Origin: Roseburia_D yibonii
GTDB lineage: Bacteria > Bacillota > Clostridia > Lachnospirales > Lachnospiraceae
Assembly: GCF_014297335.1 (NCBI RefSeq)
Contig: NZ_JACOQH010000002.1
Span: 186,001-250,000 of the forward strand
DNA: 64,000 nucleotides
Direction: 5' to 3'
A program made the position numbers and the translations under genes. Shown here in pieces: positions 1 through 8,806 of the stretch. How positions within the stretch are numbered: position 1 is the first letter of the stretch; each line of letters opens with the position of its first letter. The notes beneath the pieces are model-generated. The model searched no databases and was not told where the DNA came from. It saw nothing but the letters and a program-made list of their open reading frames with translations.

Positions 1-1229
1 AAGAAGATCCGTGGGACAGACTACGTAAATTAAGAGATGGATTTAAGAACACAAAACTGCAGATGCTGTTTCGTGGACAGAATATTTTGGGATATCGTCC
101 GTATGCGGATGACGTGGTGGAATACTTCGTTCAGAAATCCATCGCAAACGGAATCGATATTATCCGAATCTTTGACTGCCTGAATGATATTCGAAATCTT
201 CAGACAGCGGTTACTGCCTGCAACAAGGAAAAAGGACATGCGCAGGTAGCACTGGCGTATACACTCGGAGATGCGTATACACTGGATTACTGGACCGATA
301 TGGCAAAACGTGTAGAAGATATGGGTGCTGACTCATTATGTATCAAGGATATGGCTGGACTTTTGGTTCCGGCGAAAGCGACCGAGCTTGTACAGGCATT
401 AAAGTGTGCGACATCTCTGCCGATCGACCTTCATACACACTATACTTCCGGTGTGGCATCCATGACCTATATGAAGGCGGTTGAGGCAGGCTGCGATATT
501 ATCGATACCGCAATGTCTCCGTTCGCACTTGGCACCAGCCAGCCGGCAACTGAGGTTATGGTAGAGGCGTTCAAAGGCACTGAATATGATACCGGACTGG
601 ATCAGAATCTGTTGGCGGAGATCGCGGATTATTTCCGCCCGATGCGTGAAGAGGCACTGGAAAGCGGACTGATGAACCCAAAGGTATTAGGTGTCAACAT
701 CAAGACATTACTGTATCAGGTTCCGGGTGGTATGTTATCCAACCTGCTGTCCCAGTTGAAGGAACAGGGCAAGGAAGACAAATTCCAGGAAGTACTCGAA
801 GAAGTACCTCGTGTAAGAAAAGACCTCGGAGAGCCGCCACTTGTTACACCGTCTTCCCAGATCGTGGGAACACAGGCTGTATTTAACGTGCTGATGGGCG
901 AGCGTTACAAAGTTGCGACCAAAGAGACCAAGGATATTCTGCTTGGAAAATATGGTCAGACAGCAAAACCGTTCAATCCGGAGATCGTAGACAAAGTACT
1001 CGGAGATGAAAAGAAGAACGCGATCACCTGCCGTCCGGCAGATCTGCTTGAGCCGGAACTTGCAAAGATCGAATCTGAGATGAAACAGTGGAAAGAGCAG
1101 GATGAGGATGTTCTGACCTACGCACTGTTCCCGCAGGTTGCTACGGAATTTTTCAAATACCGTCAGGCACAGCAGACAAAGATCGATCCTGCGGTGGCAG
1201 ATACCGCAAACGGAGCGTATCCGGTTTAA
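1..1229 (+). CDS. Oxaloacetate decarboxylase alpha / pyruvate carboxylase subunit B, 5' partial
   Basis: The reading frame is open from the window edge (first full codon at 3), so the N-terminus lies outside. The protein is the carboxyltransferase TIM barrel of biotin-dependent oxaloacetate decarboxylase alpha or pyruvate carboxylase B, which moves CO2 between oxaloacetate/pyruvate and carboxybiotin. Family signatures are visible: the metal-binding pair in DLHTHYTSG, the lysine in CIKDMAGLL, and SPFALGTSQPATE, followed by the conserved PYC_OADA region (VPGGMLSNL). The protein stops at GAYPV with no biotinyl domain and no EAMKM motif, so the biotin carrier must be a separate polypeptide. Whether it decarboxylates (Na+ pump) or carboxylates cannot be decided from this fragment. 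A strong terminator follows. Confidence 0.88.
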   Translation, partial: EDPWDRLRKLRDGFKNTKLQMLFRGQNILGYRPYADDVVEYFVQKSIANGIDIIRIFDCLNDIRNLQTAVTACNKEKGHAQVALAYTLGDAYTLDYWTDMAKRVEDMGADSLCIKDMAGLLVPAKATELVQALKCATSLPIDLHTHYTSGVASMTYMKAVEAGCDIIDTAMSPFALGTSQPATEVMVEAFKGTEYDTGLDQNLLAEIADYFRPMREEALESGLMNPKVLGVNIKTLLYQVPGGMLSNLLSQLKEQGKEDKFQEVLEEVPRVRKDLGEPPLVTPSSQIVGTQAVFNVLMGERYKVATKETKDILLGKYGQTAKPFNPEIVDKVLGDEKKNAITCRPADLLEPELAKIESEMKQWKEQDEDVLTYALFPQVATEFFKYRQAQQTKIDPAVADTANGAYPV

Positions 1230-1258
1230 GGAAAGAAAAAGAAAATAAATCCAATCAG

Positions 1259-1296
1259 AAAAAGGGGTTGCCGTAAAGAAACGGTGATCTCTTTTT
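1259..1296 (+). terminator. Rho-independent terminator after the carboxyltransferase gene
   Basis: Arms 1259-1274 and 1281-1296 pair over 16 positions, counting several G-U pairs, around a 6-nt A-rich loop. The 3' arm ends in a run of T. It covers the alternative GTG start of fruK at 1284, which argues against that start. Confidence 0.7.
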
Positions 1297-1319
1297 CAGA
1301 TAGAAACAGAGGAAATAAA

Positions 1320-2225
1320 ATGATCTATACCATAACATTCAATCCGTCACTGGATTACTGTATCGTAGTAAAAGATTTTAAGACCGGAACAATCAACCGG
1401 ACAGTCCGGGAGCAGATCTATCCGGGCGGCAAGGGGATCAACGTATCCATCGTGTTAAAAAACCTCGGGATGCCCAGTACGACGCTTGGATTTTTAGGCG
1501 GATTTACCGGGGATGAAATTGAAAGGCGGTTGAAGGAACAAAAGATCCGGACGGATTTCATCCGGGTACCGGAGGGTATGTCACGGATCAATGTGAAAAT
1601 GCGTTCCGGCGTGGAAACAGAGATCAACGGCAGCGGACCGGTGATCGGAACTGATGAAATGAGCCGGCTTTATGAAAAACTTGCACTTTTAAAAGAGGGA
1701 GATACCCTTGTGCTTGCGGGCAGTATTCCTGCCGGGATGCCGGAAAATGTATATCAGGAAATACTGCGTACACTGGAAGGAAAAAAGATCCGGACCGTGG
1801 TTGACGCGACCGGAGCATTACTGCGAAATGTATTAAGCTACCATCCATTTTTAGTAAAACCGAACCATCATGAACTCGGAGCACTGTTTGACGTGAAAAT
1901 AGATACCAAAAAAGATGCTGCGGTATATGGGGAAAAACTGCAGCAGGCAGGCGCACGGAATGTACTGGTATCCATGGGCGCAAAAGGCGCGGTTCTTCTG
2001 ACCGAAGATGGACAGATCTTGGAGAAAGACGCGCCGGGTGGGACGTTAGTCAATTCAGTCGGAGCCGGTGATTCCATGGTAGCGGGATTTCTTGCGGGTT
2101 ATGAGAAGTACAAAGACTACGAGAAAGCGCTGTGGTACGGACTGTGCGCGGGAAGCGCATCGGCTTGCGGAGAGGGTCTTGCGACCGGCGCGCAGGTAGA
2201 GAAAATGCTTGCAGAAAAGATATAG
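1320..2225 (+). CDS. fruK: 1-phosphofructokinase (PfkB family)
   Basis: A 301-residue ribokinase-fold sugar kinase that phosphorylates fructose 1-phosphate to fructose 1,6-bisphosphate in the cytoplasm. Visible signatures are NPSLDY near residue 6, the sugar-binding glycine motif YPGGKGIN near 34-41, and the anion-hole and catalytic-base motif GAGDS near 248-252. I chose the ATG at 1320 because AGAGGA precedes it. The in-frame GTG at 1284 lies inside the upstream terminator and adds a non-conserved extension. No fructose PTS permease or FruR gene is adjacent, so it stands outside a classical fru operon. Tagatose-6-phosphate kinase is a less likely alternative within the same family. Confidence 0.85.
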   Translation: MIYTITFNPSLDYCIVVKDFKTGTINRTVREQIYPGGKGINVSIVLKNLGMPSTTLGFLGGFTGDEIERRLKEQKIRTDFIRVPEGMSRINVKMRSGVETEINGSGPVIGTDEMSRLYEKLALLKEGDTLVLAGSIPAGMPENVYQEILRTLEGKKIRTVVDATGALLRNVLSYHPFLVKPNHHELGALFDVKIDTKKDAAVYGEKLQQAGARNVLVSMGAKGAVLLTEDGQILEKDAPGGTLVNSVGAGDSMVAGFLAGYEKYKDYEKALWYGLCAGSASACGEGLATGAQVEKMLAEKI

Positions 2226-2274
2226 ACATTTATTTGGCAGTCTGTTATATTTGAAGTATGAAATCTGAGATTGG

Positions 2275-2943
2275 GTGTTCAAAATGAAATTACAAGAGAT
2301 AAAAGAAGGCGAACCGATCGTAATTACGGTAAAGAATAAAGAGGATGCGGAGATCGAATACCGCGCGCAGGTATTGTTCTGCAAGCAGGATATTCTGTTT
2401 ATTGATCCGATCCGTGTAAATGACAGACTTGTCAGTTTTAAGGGAGAAAATCTCCGTATTATGGTCACCTATGTGCCGAAAGATGAGATGCCGGTTTTGT
2501 GGAAAGGCTGTACGGTAAAAGACATTGTTTATGGCGGAAAACGCTATCACATTCTTTACTGTGTGCATGAAGGAAAACATATCAACCGCAGAGAAACGTA
2601 TCGTCAGTATGTGGGATACAACGCGATCCTCCAGCTTGGACCGAACCGGAAAACCATTGACGTTACAGTAAAAGATATCAGCGTGACCGGAATATCTTTT
2701 GTGTCGGTTCAAAAATATGAGAAAAAAGATATCGGACTCTTTCATCTGAATTATACGGATGAGGAATTCGGAATCCCGGTGCAGGTGTCCGGTGAAGTTG
2801 TGCGGATCGAGGAACTGCCGGATACGAGAACGCTTTATGGCTGTCGTATCGTGGAGACGAGTTTAAATATAGGAAGCTATATCGCACATAAACAAAAGAA
2901 AGAAGCCAAGCGCCGCAGATTAAAAGAGGCGCGGGAAGAATAA
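2275..2943 (+). CDS. PilZ-domain c-di-GMP receptor, YcgR-like
   Basis: The protein has 222 residues from the GTG at 2275; ATG at 2284 would give 219, and neither has a strong ribosome site. Residues about 1-95 resemble the YcgR/PilZN N-terminal domain. The C-terminal half is a PilZ domain with both ligand motifs intact: RxxxR (RETYR, 106-110) and DxSxxG (DISVTG, 134-139). Such proteins bind cyclic di-GMP and usually act on the flagellar motor or on exopolysaccharide export. With cheR further down, it supports a motile organism. The C-terminus is rich in Lys, Arg and Glu. The direct target cannot be told from the neighbours. Confidence 0.82.
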   Translation: MFKMKLQEIKEGEPIVITVKNKEDAEIEYRAQVLFCKQDILFIDPIRVNDRLVSFKGENLRIMVTYVPKDEMPVLWKGCTVKDIVYGGKRYHILYCVHEGKHINRRETYRQYVGYNAILQLGPNRKTIDVTVKDISVTGISFVSVQKYEKKDIGLFHLNYTDEEFGIPVQVSGEVVRIEELPDTRTLYGCRIVETSLNIGSYIAHKQKKEAKRRRLKEAREE

Positions 2944-2950
2944 AGAAAAT

Positions 2951-2990
2951 AAAGCCGAATGTATCAGCAAAATGATGCATTCGGTTTTGC
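2951..2990 (+). terminator. Terminator after the PilZ gene
   Basis: Arms 2955-2966 and 2973-2984 pair over 12 positions with one G-U or mismatch. A GCAAAA loop separates them and TTTT follows. Confidence 0.7.
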
Positions 2991-3024
2991 ATGAACTGGA
3001 AATGAAGTGCGGGGAAGTGGAAGA

Positions 3025-3951
3025 ATGAATCATACAAACGATCTTGGCAGCCGGCTCAATGAACATTATGGCGGAATGAGCAAAGGGCAGAGACTTTTGG
3101 CGGCATATATTACAGATCATTATGACAGGGCAGTGTTTTTGACGGCGGCGAAACTCGGTGAAGAAGTTGGTGTCAGTGAGTCAACCGTCGTTCGTTTTGC
3201 GTCCATGCTGGGATACAAAGGGTATCCGCAGTTTCAGAGGGCACTGGAAGAAATGGTGCGCGGAAAACTGGATGCGGTGCATAAGATGGAAGCGGTCTAT
3301 GGCGGGAGCAGCCAGTCCGAGATCTTAGACAACATTTTAAGGTCAGATGCGCTGCGGATCAAAAATACACTGGAGGAAATCGATGCCCATGCGTTTGAGT
3401 CTGCGGTGGACACGATCTTGCAGGCGGATACGATCTATGTTGCAGGCCTCAGGAGCTGTGCGCCGCTGGCAGAATTTTTGGGCTTTTATCTGAACATGAT
3501 GTTTGAACATGTAAAGGTGCTTCATACCTCCAGCGCGTCGGAGCTGTTTGAACAGATGGTACATATCGGAGAAAGGGATGTGATCATTGGTATCAGCTTT
3601 CCGAGGTATTCGATGCGCACGTTAAAGGCACTGGAATTTGCCAACAACCGGAATGCGAGGGTGATCACGATCACGGACAGCATTCACTCTCCGATGAATC
3701 TGTATTCTTCCTGCAATCTGCTTGCAAAGAGCGATATGTCTTCCATACTGGATTCCCTTGTGGCACCGCTCAGTGTGATCAACGCGCTTTTGGTTGCACT
3801 CTGCATGAAAAAACAGCAGGATGTTGTAAGAACGCTGGATACCCTGGAGCGGATCTGGGATGACTATCAGGTTTTCGGAAACGATGAGATTGATTATATG
3901 GAAGACGGTGTGCGGATGCATTATGCAAATTTAGGAGAAACAGATGAATAA
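3025..3951 (+). CDS. MurR/RpiR family transcriptional regulator
   Basis: A 308-residue protein with an N-terminal HTH_6 domain (about residues 1-75; recognition segment VGVSESTVVRFA) and a C-terminal SIS sugar-phosphate isomerase domain (about 115-255). RpiR regulators sense phosphosugars and control sugar or amino-sugar genes. The ATG at 3025 has GGAAG eight bases upstream; the GTG at 3007 would overlap that site. It overlaps the next gene by 8 nt, so they are translationally coupled, yet the downstream genes are housekeeping. Its ligand and targets cannot be deduced here. Confidence 0.85.
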   Translation: MNHTNDLGSRLNEHYGGMSKGQRLLAAYITDHYDRAVFLTAAKLGEEVGVSESTVVRFASMLGYKGYPQFQRALEEMVRGKLDAVHKMEAVYGGSSQSEILDNILRSDALRIKNTLEEIDAHAFESAVDTILQADTIYVAGLRSCAPLAEFLGFYLNMMFEHVKVLHTSSASELFEQMVHIGERDVIIGISFPRYSMRTLKALEFANNRNARVITITDSIHSPMNLYSSCNLLAKSDMSSILDSLVAPLSVINALLVALCMKKQQDVVRTLDTLERIWDDYQVFGNDEIDYMEDGVRMHYANLGETDE

Positions 3952-5185
3952 AGTAATTGTGATCGGCGGTGGAGCCGCAGGTATGGCGGCAGCGCTTGCA
4001 GCTGCAAAAGAAGGCGCAAAAACGATTTTGCTGGAAAAAAACGAAAAACTCGGAAAGAAGCTTTATATTACAGGAAAAGGAAGATGTAATATCACAAATG
4101 CCTGTGATACCGAAGAACTGTTTTTGAATGTGCCGCGAAATGCCAAATTTTTGTACAGCGCGTTTTATACGTTTGACAACTTTCAGGTGATGCGTTTTTT
4201 TGAAGAACACGGACTGAAATTAAAGACAGAGCGTGGAAACCGGGTGTTCCCGGAGTCGGATCATTCCTCCGATGTGATACGGACGCTGCAGAATGCGTTA
4301 AAGCAGGCGGGCGTGGAGATCCGCCTTTTTACGGAAGTAAAACAGATCATAACCGGTCAGCAGACGGTGCAGGGTGTATGCCTGAAAAACGGAGAAAAGT
4401 TATATGCGGATGCGGTGATCGTTGCGACAGGCGGTTTTTCCTACCAGAGTACCGGATCGACCGGAGACGGATACCGCTTCGCGGAAGAGACGGGGCATAC
4501 GCTGGTGGAGCGTCAGCCGTCGCTGGTTCCGTTCAATACAAAAGAGAGTTATGTGAAAGAAATGCAAGGACTTTCTTTAAAAAATGTGAATGTTTCAATT
4601 TTCCGGAAAAACAAAAAAATATATGAAGATTTCGGTGAGATGTTATTTACACATTTCGGCGTCAGCGGCCCTCTGATCTTAAGCGCAAGCAGCAGGATCG
4701 GTGGAAAAGATGAAACCGCGGAACTTCATATGGAGATCGACTTAAAACCGGCGCTGTCGGAAGAACAGCTGGACAAACGGGTCCTGCGTGATTTTGATGA
4801 AAATAAAAACCGCCAGTTTAAAAATTCCCTTCAAAAGCTTATGCCGGCGAAGATGGTTCCGGTCATCGTGGAATTGAGCGGAATCCATCCGGACAAAAAG
4901 GTAAATGAGATCACAAAGGATGAGCGGAGCGCTCTTGTCCGCTGTATCAAAGAAATTCCATTGACACTGACCGGACGGCGTGATTATAATGAGGCGATCA
5001 TCACAAGAGGCGGTGTGTCCGTAAAGGATGTAAATCCTTCAACGATGGAATCAAAAAAGACAGAGGGACTTTACTTTGCGGGAGAAGTTCTGGATGTGGA
5101 TGCGCTGACCGGAGGCTTCAATCTGCAGATTGCCTGGTCCACCGGGTATCTCGCCGGAGCAAACAGCGCGCAGAATAAAAAATAA
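3944..5185 (+). CDS. NAD(P)/FAD-dependent oxidoreductase, HI0933/BaiN family
   Basis: A 413-residue flavoprotein. The Rossmann dinucleotide motif GGGAAGMAAA lies at residues 8-17, the second FAD segment YITGKGRCN near 44-52, and the C-terminal FAD motif FAGEVLDVDALTGGFN is present. The family includes BaiN and B. subtilis YtfP; its general substrate is unknown. The start overlaps the RpiR stop. Placement directly before cmk-ispH-rpsA is, from memory, common in Lachnospiraceae and suggests a conserved housekeeping role rather than bile acid metabolism. Confidence 0.85.
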   Translation: MNKVIVIGGGAAGMAAALAAAKEGAKTILLEKNEKLGKKLYITGKGRCNITNACDTEELFLNVPRNAKFLYSAFYTFDNFQVMRFFEEHGLKLKTERGNRVFPESDHSSDVIRTLQNALKQAGVEIRLFTEVKQIITGQQTVQGVCLKNGEKLYADAVIVATGGFSYQSTGSTGDGYRFAEETGHTLVERQPSLVPFNTKESYVKEMQGLSLKNVNVSIFRKNKKIYEDFGEMLFTHFGVSGPLILSASSRIGGKDETAELHMEIDLKPALSEEQLDKRVLRDFDENKNRQFKNSLQKLMPAKMVPVIVELSGIHPDKKVNEITKDERSALVRCIKEIPLTLTGRRDYNEAIITRGGVSVKDVNPSTMESKKTEGLYFAGEVLDVDALTGGFNLQIAWSTGYLAGANSAQNKK

Positions 5186-5208
5186 GGGTAAAAGAAAAGA
5201 GGAAGAAT

Positions 5209-5880
5209 ATGAGTATCAATATTGCGATTGACGGACCTGCGGGAGCGGGAAAGAGTACCATAGCAAAGAGAGTGGCGAAAGAACTGGAATATATTTATGT
5301 AGATACCGGAGCAATGTACCGCGCGATGGCATACTATTTCCTGCAAAAAGGAATTTCACCGGAAGATGAGGGAAAGATCTCGGAGGAATGCAAAAATGCC
5401 GAAATTTCGATCGCCTATCAGAACGGGGAACAGCAGGTGATCTTAAACGGAGAGAATGTGACTGCTTATATAAGGAAAGAAGAAGTGGGAAACATGGCAT
5501 CCGCGACCAGTGTTTATCCGAAAGTACGCGAAAAACTTGTGGAACTTCAAAAGGAACTCGCAAAGAAAAGCAATGTCATCATGGACGGCCGGGATATTGG
5601 AACCTGTGTGCTCCCGGATGCGCAGGTAAAGATCTATCTGACCGCCAGTGTGCAGACGCGTGCGAAAAGACGATATGATGAACTGAAAGAAAAAGGAGTT
5701 TCCTGTAATATAGAAGAGATCCAAAAAGACATCGAAGACCGTGACTACCGTGATATGCACCGGGAAATGTCTCCGTTAAAACAGGCAGAGGACGCGGTGC
5801 TTCTCGATTCATCCGAACTGAATATAGATGAAGTGGTTCTTGCAATAGAAAAAATCTGCAAAGAGAAGGGAATAGTATGA
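5209..5880 (+). CDS. cmk: Cytidylate kinase
   Basis: A 223-residue (d)CMP kinase that makes CDP for RNA, DNA and lipid synthesis. The P-loop GPAGAGKST begins at residue 9; the CMP-binding segments YVDTGAMYRA and MDGRDIGTCVLP and the lid region with RRYDEL are present. The length is normal. A GAGGAAG ribosome site precedes the ATG. The stop overlaps the ispH start in an ATGA arrangement, which links it to the isoprenoid and S1 genes, a usual clostridial order. Confidence 0.95.
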   Translation: MSINIAIDGPAGAGKSTIAKRVAKELEYIYVDTGAMYRAMAYYFLQKGISPEDEGKISEECKNAEISIAYQNGEQQVILNGENVTAYIRKEEVGNMASATSVYPKVREKLVELQKELAKKSNVIMDGRDIGTCVLPDAQVKIYLTASVQTRAKRRYDELKEKGVSCNIEEIQKDIEDRDYRDMHREMSPLKQAEDAVLLDSSELNIDEVVLAIEKICKEKGIV

Positions 5881-6734
5881 AACATCTGATCGTGGCAAAA
5901 AGCGCAGGATTCTGTTTTGGCGTAAAGCGGGCGGTGGATACCGTATATGAACAGGCAAAAAAAGAAAAGGAACCGATCTATACTTATGGACCAATCATTC
6001 ACAACGAAGCGGTTGTGGAAGATCTGGAAAAACGCGGAGTGATCGTGATCCATTCGGTTGAGGAACTGCGCACGGCAAAAAAGGGAACCGTCATCATACG
6101 TTCCCATGGTGTGGAAAAAGCAGTTTACGAGGAGATCAAAAAACTCGGTCATACGATCGTGGATGCCACCTGTCCTTTTGTATTAAAAATTCATAAAATT
6201 GTAGAAAAATACAGTCTCGAAGGATATCATATCGTGATCATCGGAAACAGCAGCCATCCCGAGGTTTTGGGGATCTGCGGGTGGTGTGATCCGGGCAGGA
6301 CAACGGTGATCGAGACCGTGGCGGAAGCGGAAGAATTTGCGGTTTCGGATCAGTCCCGGATCTGCATTGTGGCGCAGACGACATTTAACAACAATAAATT
6401 TAAAGAATTAGTTGAAATTATTCAAAAAAAAGGTTACAATATAAATGTTTTAAATACAATCTGTAATGCGACAGAGGAGCGGCAGACAGAAGCGAGGCGG
6501 ATTGCCGGGGAGGTAGACGCCATGATCGTGATCGGCGGCCGGCACAGTTCGAACACGCAGAAGCTATTTGAAATATGTAAAAACGAATGTGAAAATACTT
6601 ACTATGTGCAAACCTATAAAGATTTAGATTTATCCGAATTTAATTCAGTTGATAATGTAGGTATTACCGCAGGGGCTTCAACCCCAAATAATATTATTGA
6701 GGAGGTTCAAACGAATGTCAGAAATGAGTTTTGA
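5877..6734 (+). CDS. ispH: 4-hydroxy-3-methylbut-2-enyl diphosphate reductase
   Basis: A 285-residue LytB/IspH protein, the last step of the MEP isoprenoid pathway, yielding IPP and DMAPP. The three cysteines that hold the iron-sulfur cluster are present: C13 (GFCFGVKRAV), C99 (DATCP) and C196 (NTICNATEERQ), along with the substrate histidines in HNEAV and SHGV and the TAGAST motif. In many clostridia IspH is fused to ribosomal protein S1; here the reading frames are separate, and the S1 start lies 20 nt inside the end of ispH. Confidence 0.95.
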   Translation: MKHLIVAKSAGFCFGVKRAVDTVYEQAKKEKEPIYTYGPIIHNEAVVEDLEKRGVIVIHSVEELRTAKKGTVIIRSHGVEKAVYEEIKKLGHTIVDATCPFVLKIHKIVEKYSLEGYHIVIIGNSSHPEVLGICGWCDPGRTTVIETVAEAEEFAVSDQSRICIVAQTTFNNNKFKELVEIIQKKGYNINVLNTICNATEERQTEARRIAGEVDAMIVIGGRHSSNTQKLFEICKNECENTYYVQTYKDLDLSEFNSVDNVGITAGASTPNNIIEEVQTNVRNEF

Positions 6735-7797
6735 ACAAATGTTAGACGAATCATTTAAAACAATAAGAAATGGAGAGGTGGTTGAAGGTACTGTTATCGA
6801 CGTGAAACCGGATGAGATTATCTTGAATATCGGTTACAAAGCAGACGGTATAATTAGCCGTAATGAATATACAAACGAACCGAACACAGACCTTACCACA
6901 GTTGTATCCGTAGGTGATACAATGGAAGCCAAAGTTGTAAAGGTAAACGATGGCGAAGGACAGGTGCTCCTTTCTTACAAACGTCTTGCAGCAGAAAAAG
7001 GCAGCAAACGTCTGGAAGAGGCTTTTGAAAGCCAGGAAGTTTTAAAAGCAAAAGTAACACAGGTACTTGCAGGCGGACTGAGTGTTGTTGTGGATGAGAC
7101 AAGAGTGTTTATCCCGGCAAGCCTGGTTTCTGATACCTATGAAAAAGATTTAAGCAAATACGAAGGACAGGAGATCGAATTTGTCATCACTGAGTTCAAC
7201 CCGAGAAAGAGAAGAATCATCGGTGACAGAAAACAGCTTCTTACCGCAAAGAAAGAAGAAATGAGAAAAGAACTTTTCGAACGTCTTCATGTAAATGATG
7301 TAGTAGAAGGTACCGTAAAGAATGTAACAGACTTTGGCGCATTCATTGATCTTGGCGGAGCAGACGGACTGCTTCACATTTCCGAAATGTCCTGGGGCAG
7401 AGTTGAAAATCCGAAGAAAGTATTTAAAGTCGGAGACGTTGTCAAAGTATTTGTAAAAGAGATCAACGATGACAAGATCGCACTCAGCATGAAATTTGAG
7501 GAGACAAATCCTTGGAACAATGCTGCTGAGAAATATGCAGTTGGAACTGTAGTAACCGGAAAAGTTGCAAGAATGACAGACTTCGGCGCATTCGTTGAAC
7601 TTGCACCGGGCGTAGATGCATTACTTCATGTATCACAGATCTCAAGAGAACATGTAGAAAAACCGTCTGATGTATTAAAAGTCGGACAGGAGATCGAAGC
7701 AAAGATCGTTGATTTCAACGAAGAAGAAAAGAAGATCAGCCTCAGCGTAAAAGCTCTGAACGATGATGCAGAGGATGCTGCGGATACCGAGGAATAA
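6715..7797 (+). CDS. rpsA: 30S ribosomal protein S1 homologue, S1 RNA-binding repeats
   Basis: A 360-residue protein with four S1 OB-fold repeats, at about residues 17-85, 100-165, 185-255 and 270-340. The last two carry the canonical TDFGAFVDL/HISE-type motifs. It binds mRNA during translation. The ATG at 6715 has the perfect site GAGGAGG at 6699-6705; the upstream TTG at 6697 overlaps that site and is rejected. The gene starts inside ispH, so the two are probably co-translated. It has fewer repeats than the six-repeat E. coli S1, as is usual in this phylum. Confidence 0.92.
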   Translation: MSEMSFEQMLDESFKTIRNGEVVEGTVIDVKPDEIILNIGYKADGIISRNEYTNEPNTDLTTVVSVGDTMEAKVVKVNDGEGQVLLSYKRLAAEKGSKRLEEAFESQEVLKAKVTQVLAGGLSVVVDETRVFIPASLVSDTYEKDLSKYEGQEIEFVITEFNPRKRRIIGDRKQLLTAKKEEMRKELFERLHVNDVVEGTVKNVTDFGAFIDLGGADGLLHISEMSWGRVENPKKVFKVGDVVKVFVKEINDDKIALSMKFEETNPWNNAAEKYAVGTVVTGKVARMTDFGAFVELAPGVDALLHVSQISREHVEKPSDVLKVGQEIEAKIVDFNEEEKKISLSVKALNDDAEDAADTEE

Positions 7798-7828
7798 AAA
7801 ATAAATATACCATACCGAGGAGCGATAC

Positions 7829-8605
7829 ATGTTGGACGGATACGAAAAGTTTAAAAAGGATGTTTATGCGTTGACGAGCATTGATCTGAACTGCTACAAA
7901 GAAAAGCAGATGAAACGCAGAATCGATACGCTCATCACAAAAAATAAAATAGACTCTTATAATGCTTATGTCGAGTTTATCAAAAAGGATAAGTCCAAGT
8001 TTGAGCAGTTCGTCAATTTTCTGACGATCAATGTCTCAGAGTTTTACAGAAATCCGGAACAGTGGGGGTTTTTGGATAAGGAAGTGTTTCCTCAGTTGGT
8101 ACAGCGGTTTGGAAAAAATCTTAAGATCTGGAGCGCGGCGTGTTCGACGGGCGATGAACCGTATTCACTGGTCATGGCGTTGTCAAAGCATGTGCCGTTA
8201 AACCAGATCAAGATCATAGCGACAGATATTGATAAGCAGGTCTTAGATAAGGCACGCATGGGTCTCTACAATGAAAAGAGCATTGCGTCCGTTCCGGAAG
8301 AGTTTAAAAAGAAATATTTTAAGCAGATCGGAACATCTTATCAGATTTCAGATGAGATCAAGAAACGGGTTGAATTTAAGGAACATAATCTCCTGAAGGA
8401 TCCGTATCCGAGTGGATGTCATCTGATCGTCTGCAGGAATGTCGTGATCTATTTTACGGAAGAAGCCAAGGATGAGATTTATAAGAAGTTCAATCAGGCA
8501 CTCGTGACCGATGGCATGCTTTTTATCGGAAGCACGGAACAGATCATGAACTACAAGGATTTGAACTACAAGCGGAATCAGTCTTTCTTTTTCCAGAAAA
8601 TTTAA
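7829..8605 (+). CDS. cheR: CheR-type protein-glutamate O-methyltransferase
   Basis: A 258-residue chemotaxis methyltransferase that methylates receptor glutamates with S-adenosylmethionine. The N-terminal helical CheR_N domain covers residues 1-55. NVSEFYRNPEQW (68-79) is the typical CheR receptor-facing motif, AACSTGDEPYS (103-113) binds SAM, and CRNVVIYF is the conserved beta-4 motif. CGAGGAG precedes the start. It stands alone with its own terminator, away from other che genes. Confidence 0.9.
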   Translation: MLDGYEKFKKDVYALTSIDLNCYKEKQMKRRIDTLITKNKIDSYNAYVEFIKKDKSKFEQFVNFLTINVSEFYRNPEQWGFLDKEVFPQLVQRFGKNLKIWSAACSTGDEPYSLVMALSKHVPLNQIKIIATDIDKQVLDKARMGLYNEKSIASVPEEFKKKYFKQIGTSYQISDEIKKRVEFKEHNLLKDPYPSGCHLIVCRNVVIYFTEEAKDEIYKKFNQALVTDGMLFIGSTEQIMNYKDLNYKRNQSFFFQKI

Positions 8606-8623
8606 AAAAACGTATGAAGCAAG

Positions 8624-8665
8624 AAGAGGCATTGCATCTGCACCGGATGCAATGCCTCTTTTCTT
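8624..8665 (+). terminator. Terminator after cheR
   Basis: A perfect 15-bp stem (8624-8638 with 8646-8660), a 7-nt loop and a following TTTCTT tract. Confidence 0.85.
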
Positions 8666-8787
8666 AAATCATAGGAAATTCCTTCCTATGATTTAAAAAC
8701 GCTCCGCGGGGATGCGCAGCTCGCGGAGATGAAGTTTATGTTGAACATACCGCTCGCGCGCGAAAGTGTGCGGTAAGCGCACACTTT
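8664..8787. repeat. Hairpin-rich intergenic element, candidate dispersed repeat
   Basis: Three perfect inverted repeats lie within 124 bp between two converging genes: 14 bp at 8664-8677/8683-8696 (5-nt loop), 7 bp at 8702-8708/8722-8728, and 10 bp at 8763-8772/8778-8787 (5-nt loop). Between them runs a GC-rich, CG-rich segment (8751-8762). No coding frame is present. The composition differs from the flanks, and the layout resembles REP-like or MITE-like elements. Copy number cannot be judged from this window, where it occurs once. Confidence 0.5.
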
Positions 8788-8806
8788 ATTTTGGCTGTGA
8801 TGTCAG

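Noticed and set aside
1284..1319. Longer N-terminus of fruK
   Set aside because: It falls within the terminator of the preceding gene and the added residues do not match the family; ATG 1320 has a ribosome site.
8664..8787. CRISPR array
   Set aside because: The inverted repeats differ from each other and have no regular direct repeats or spacers.
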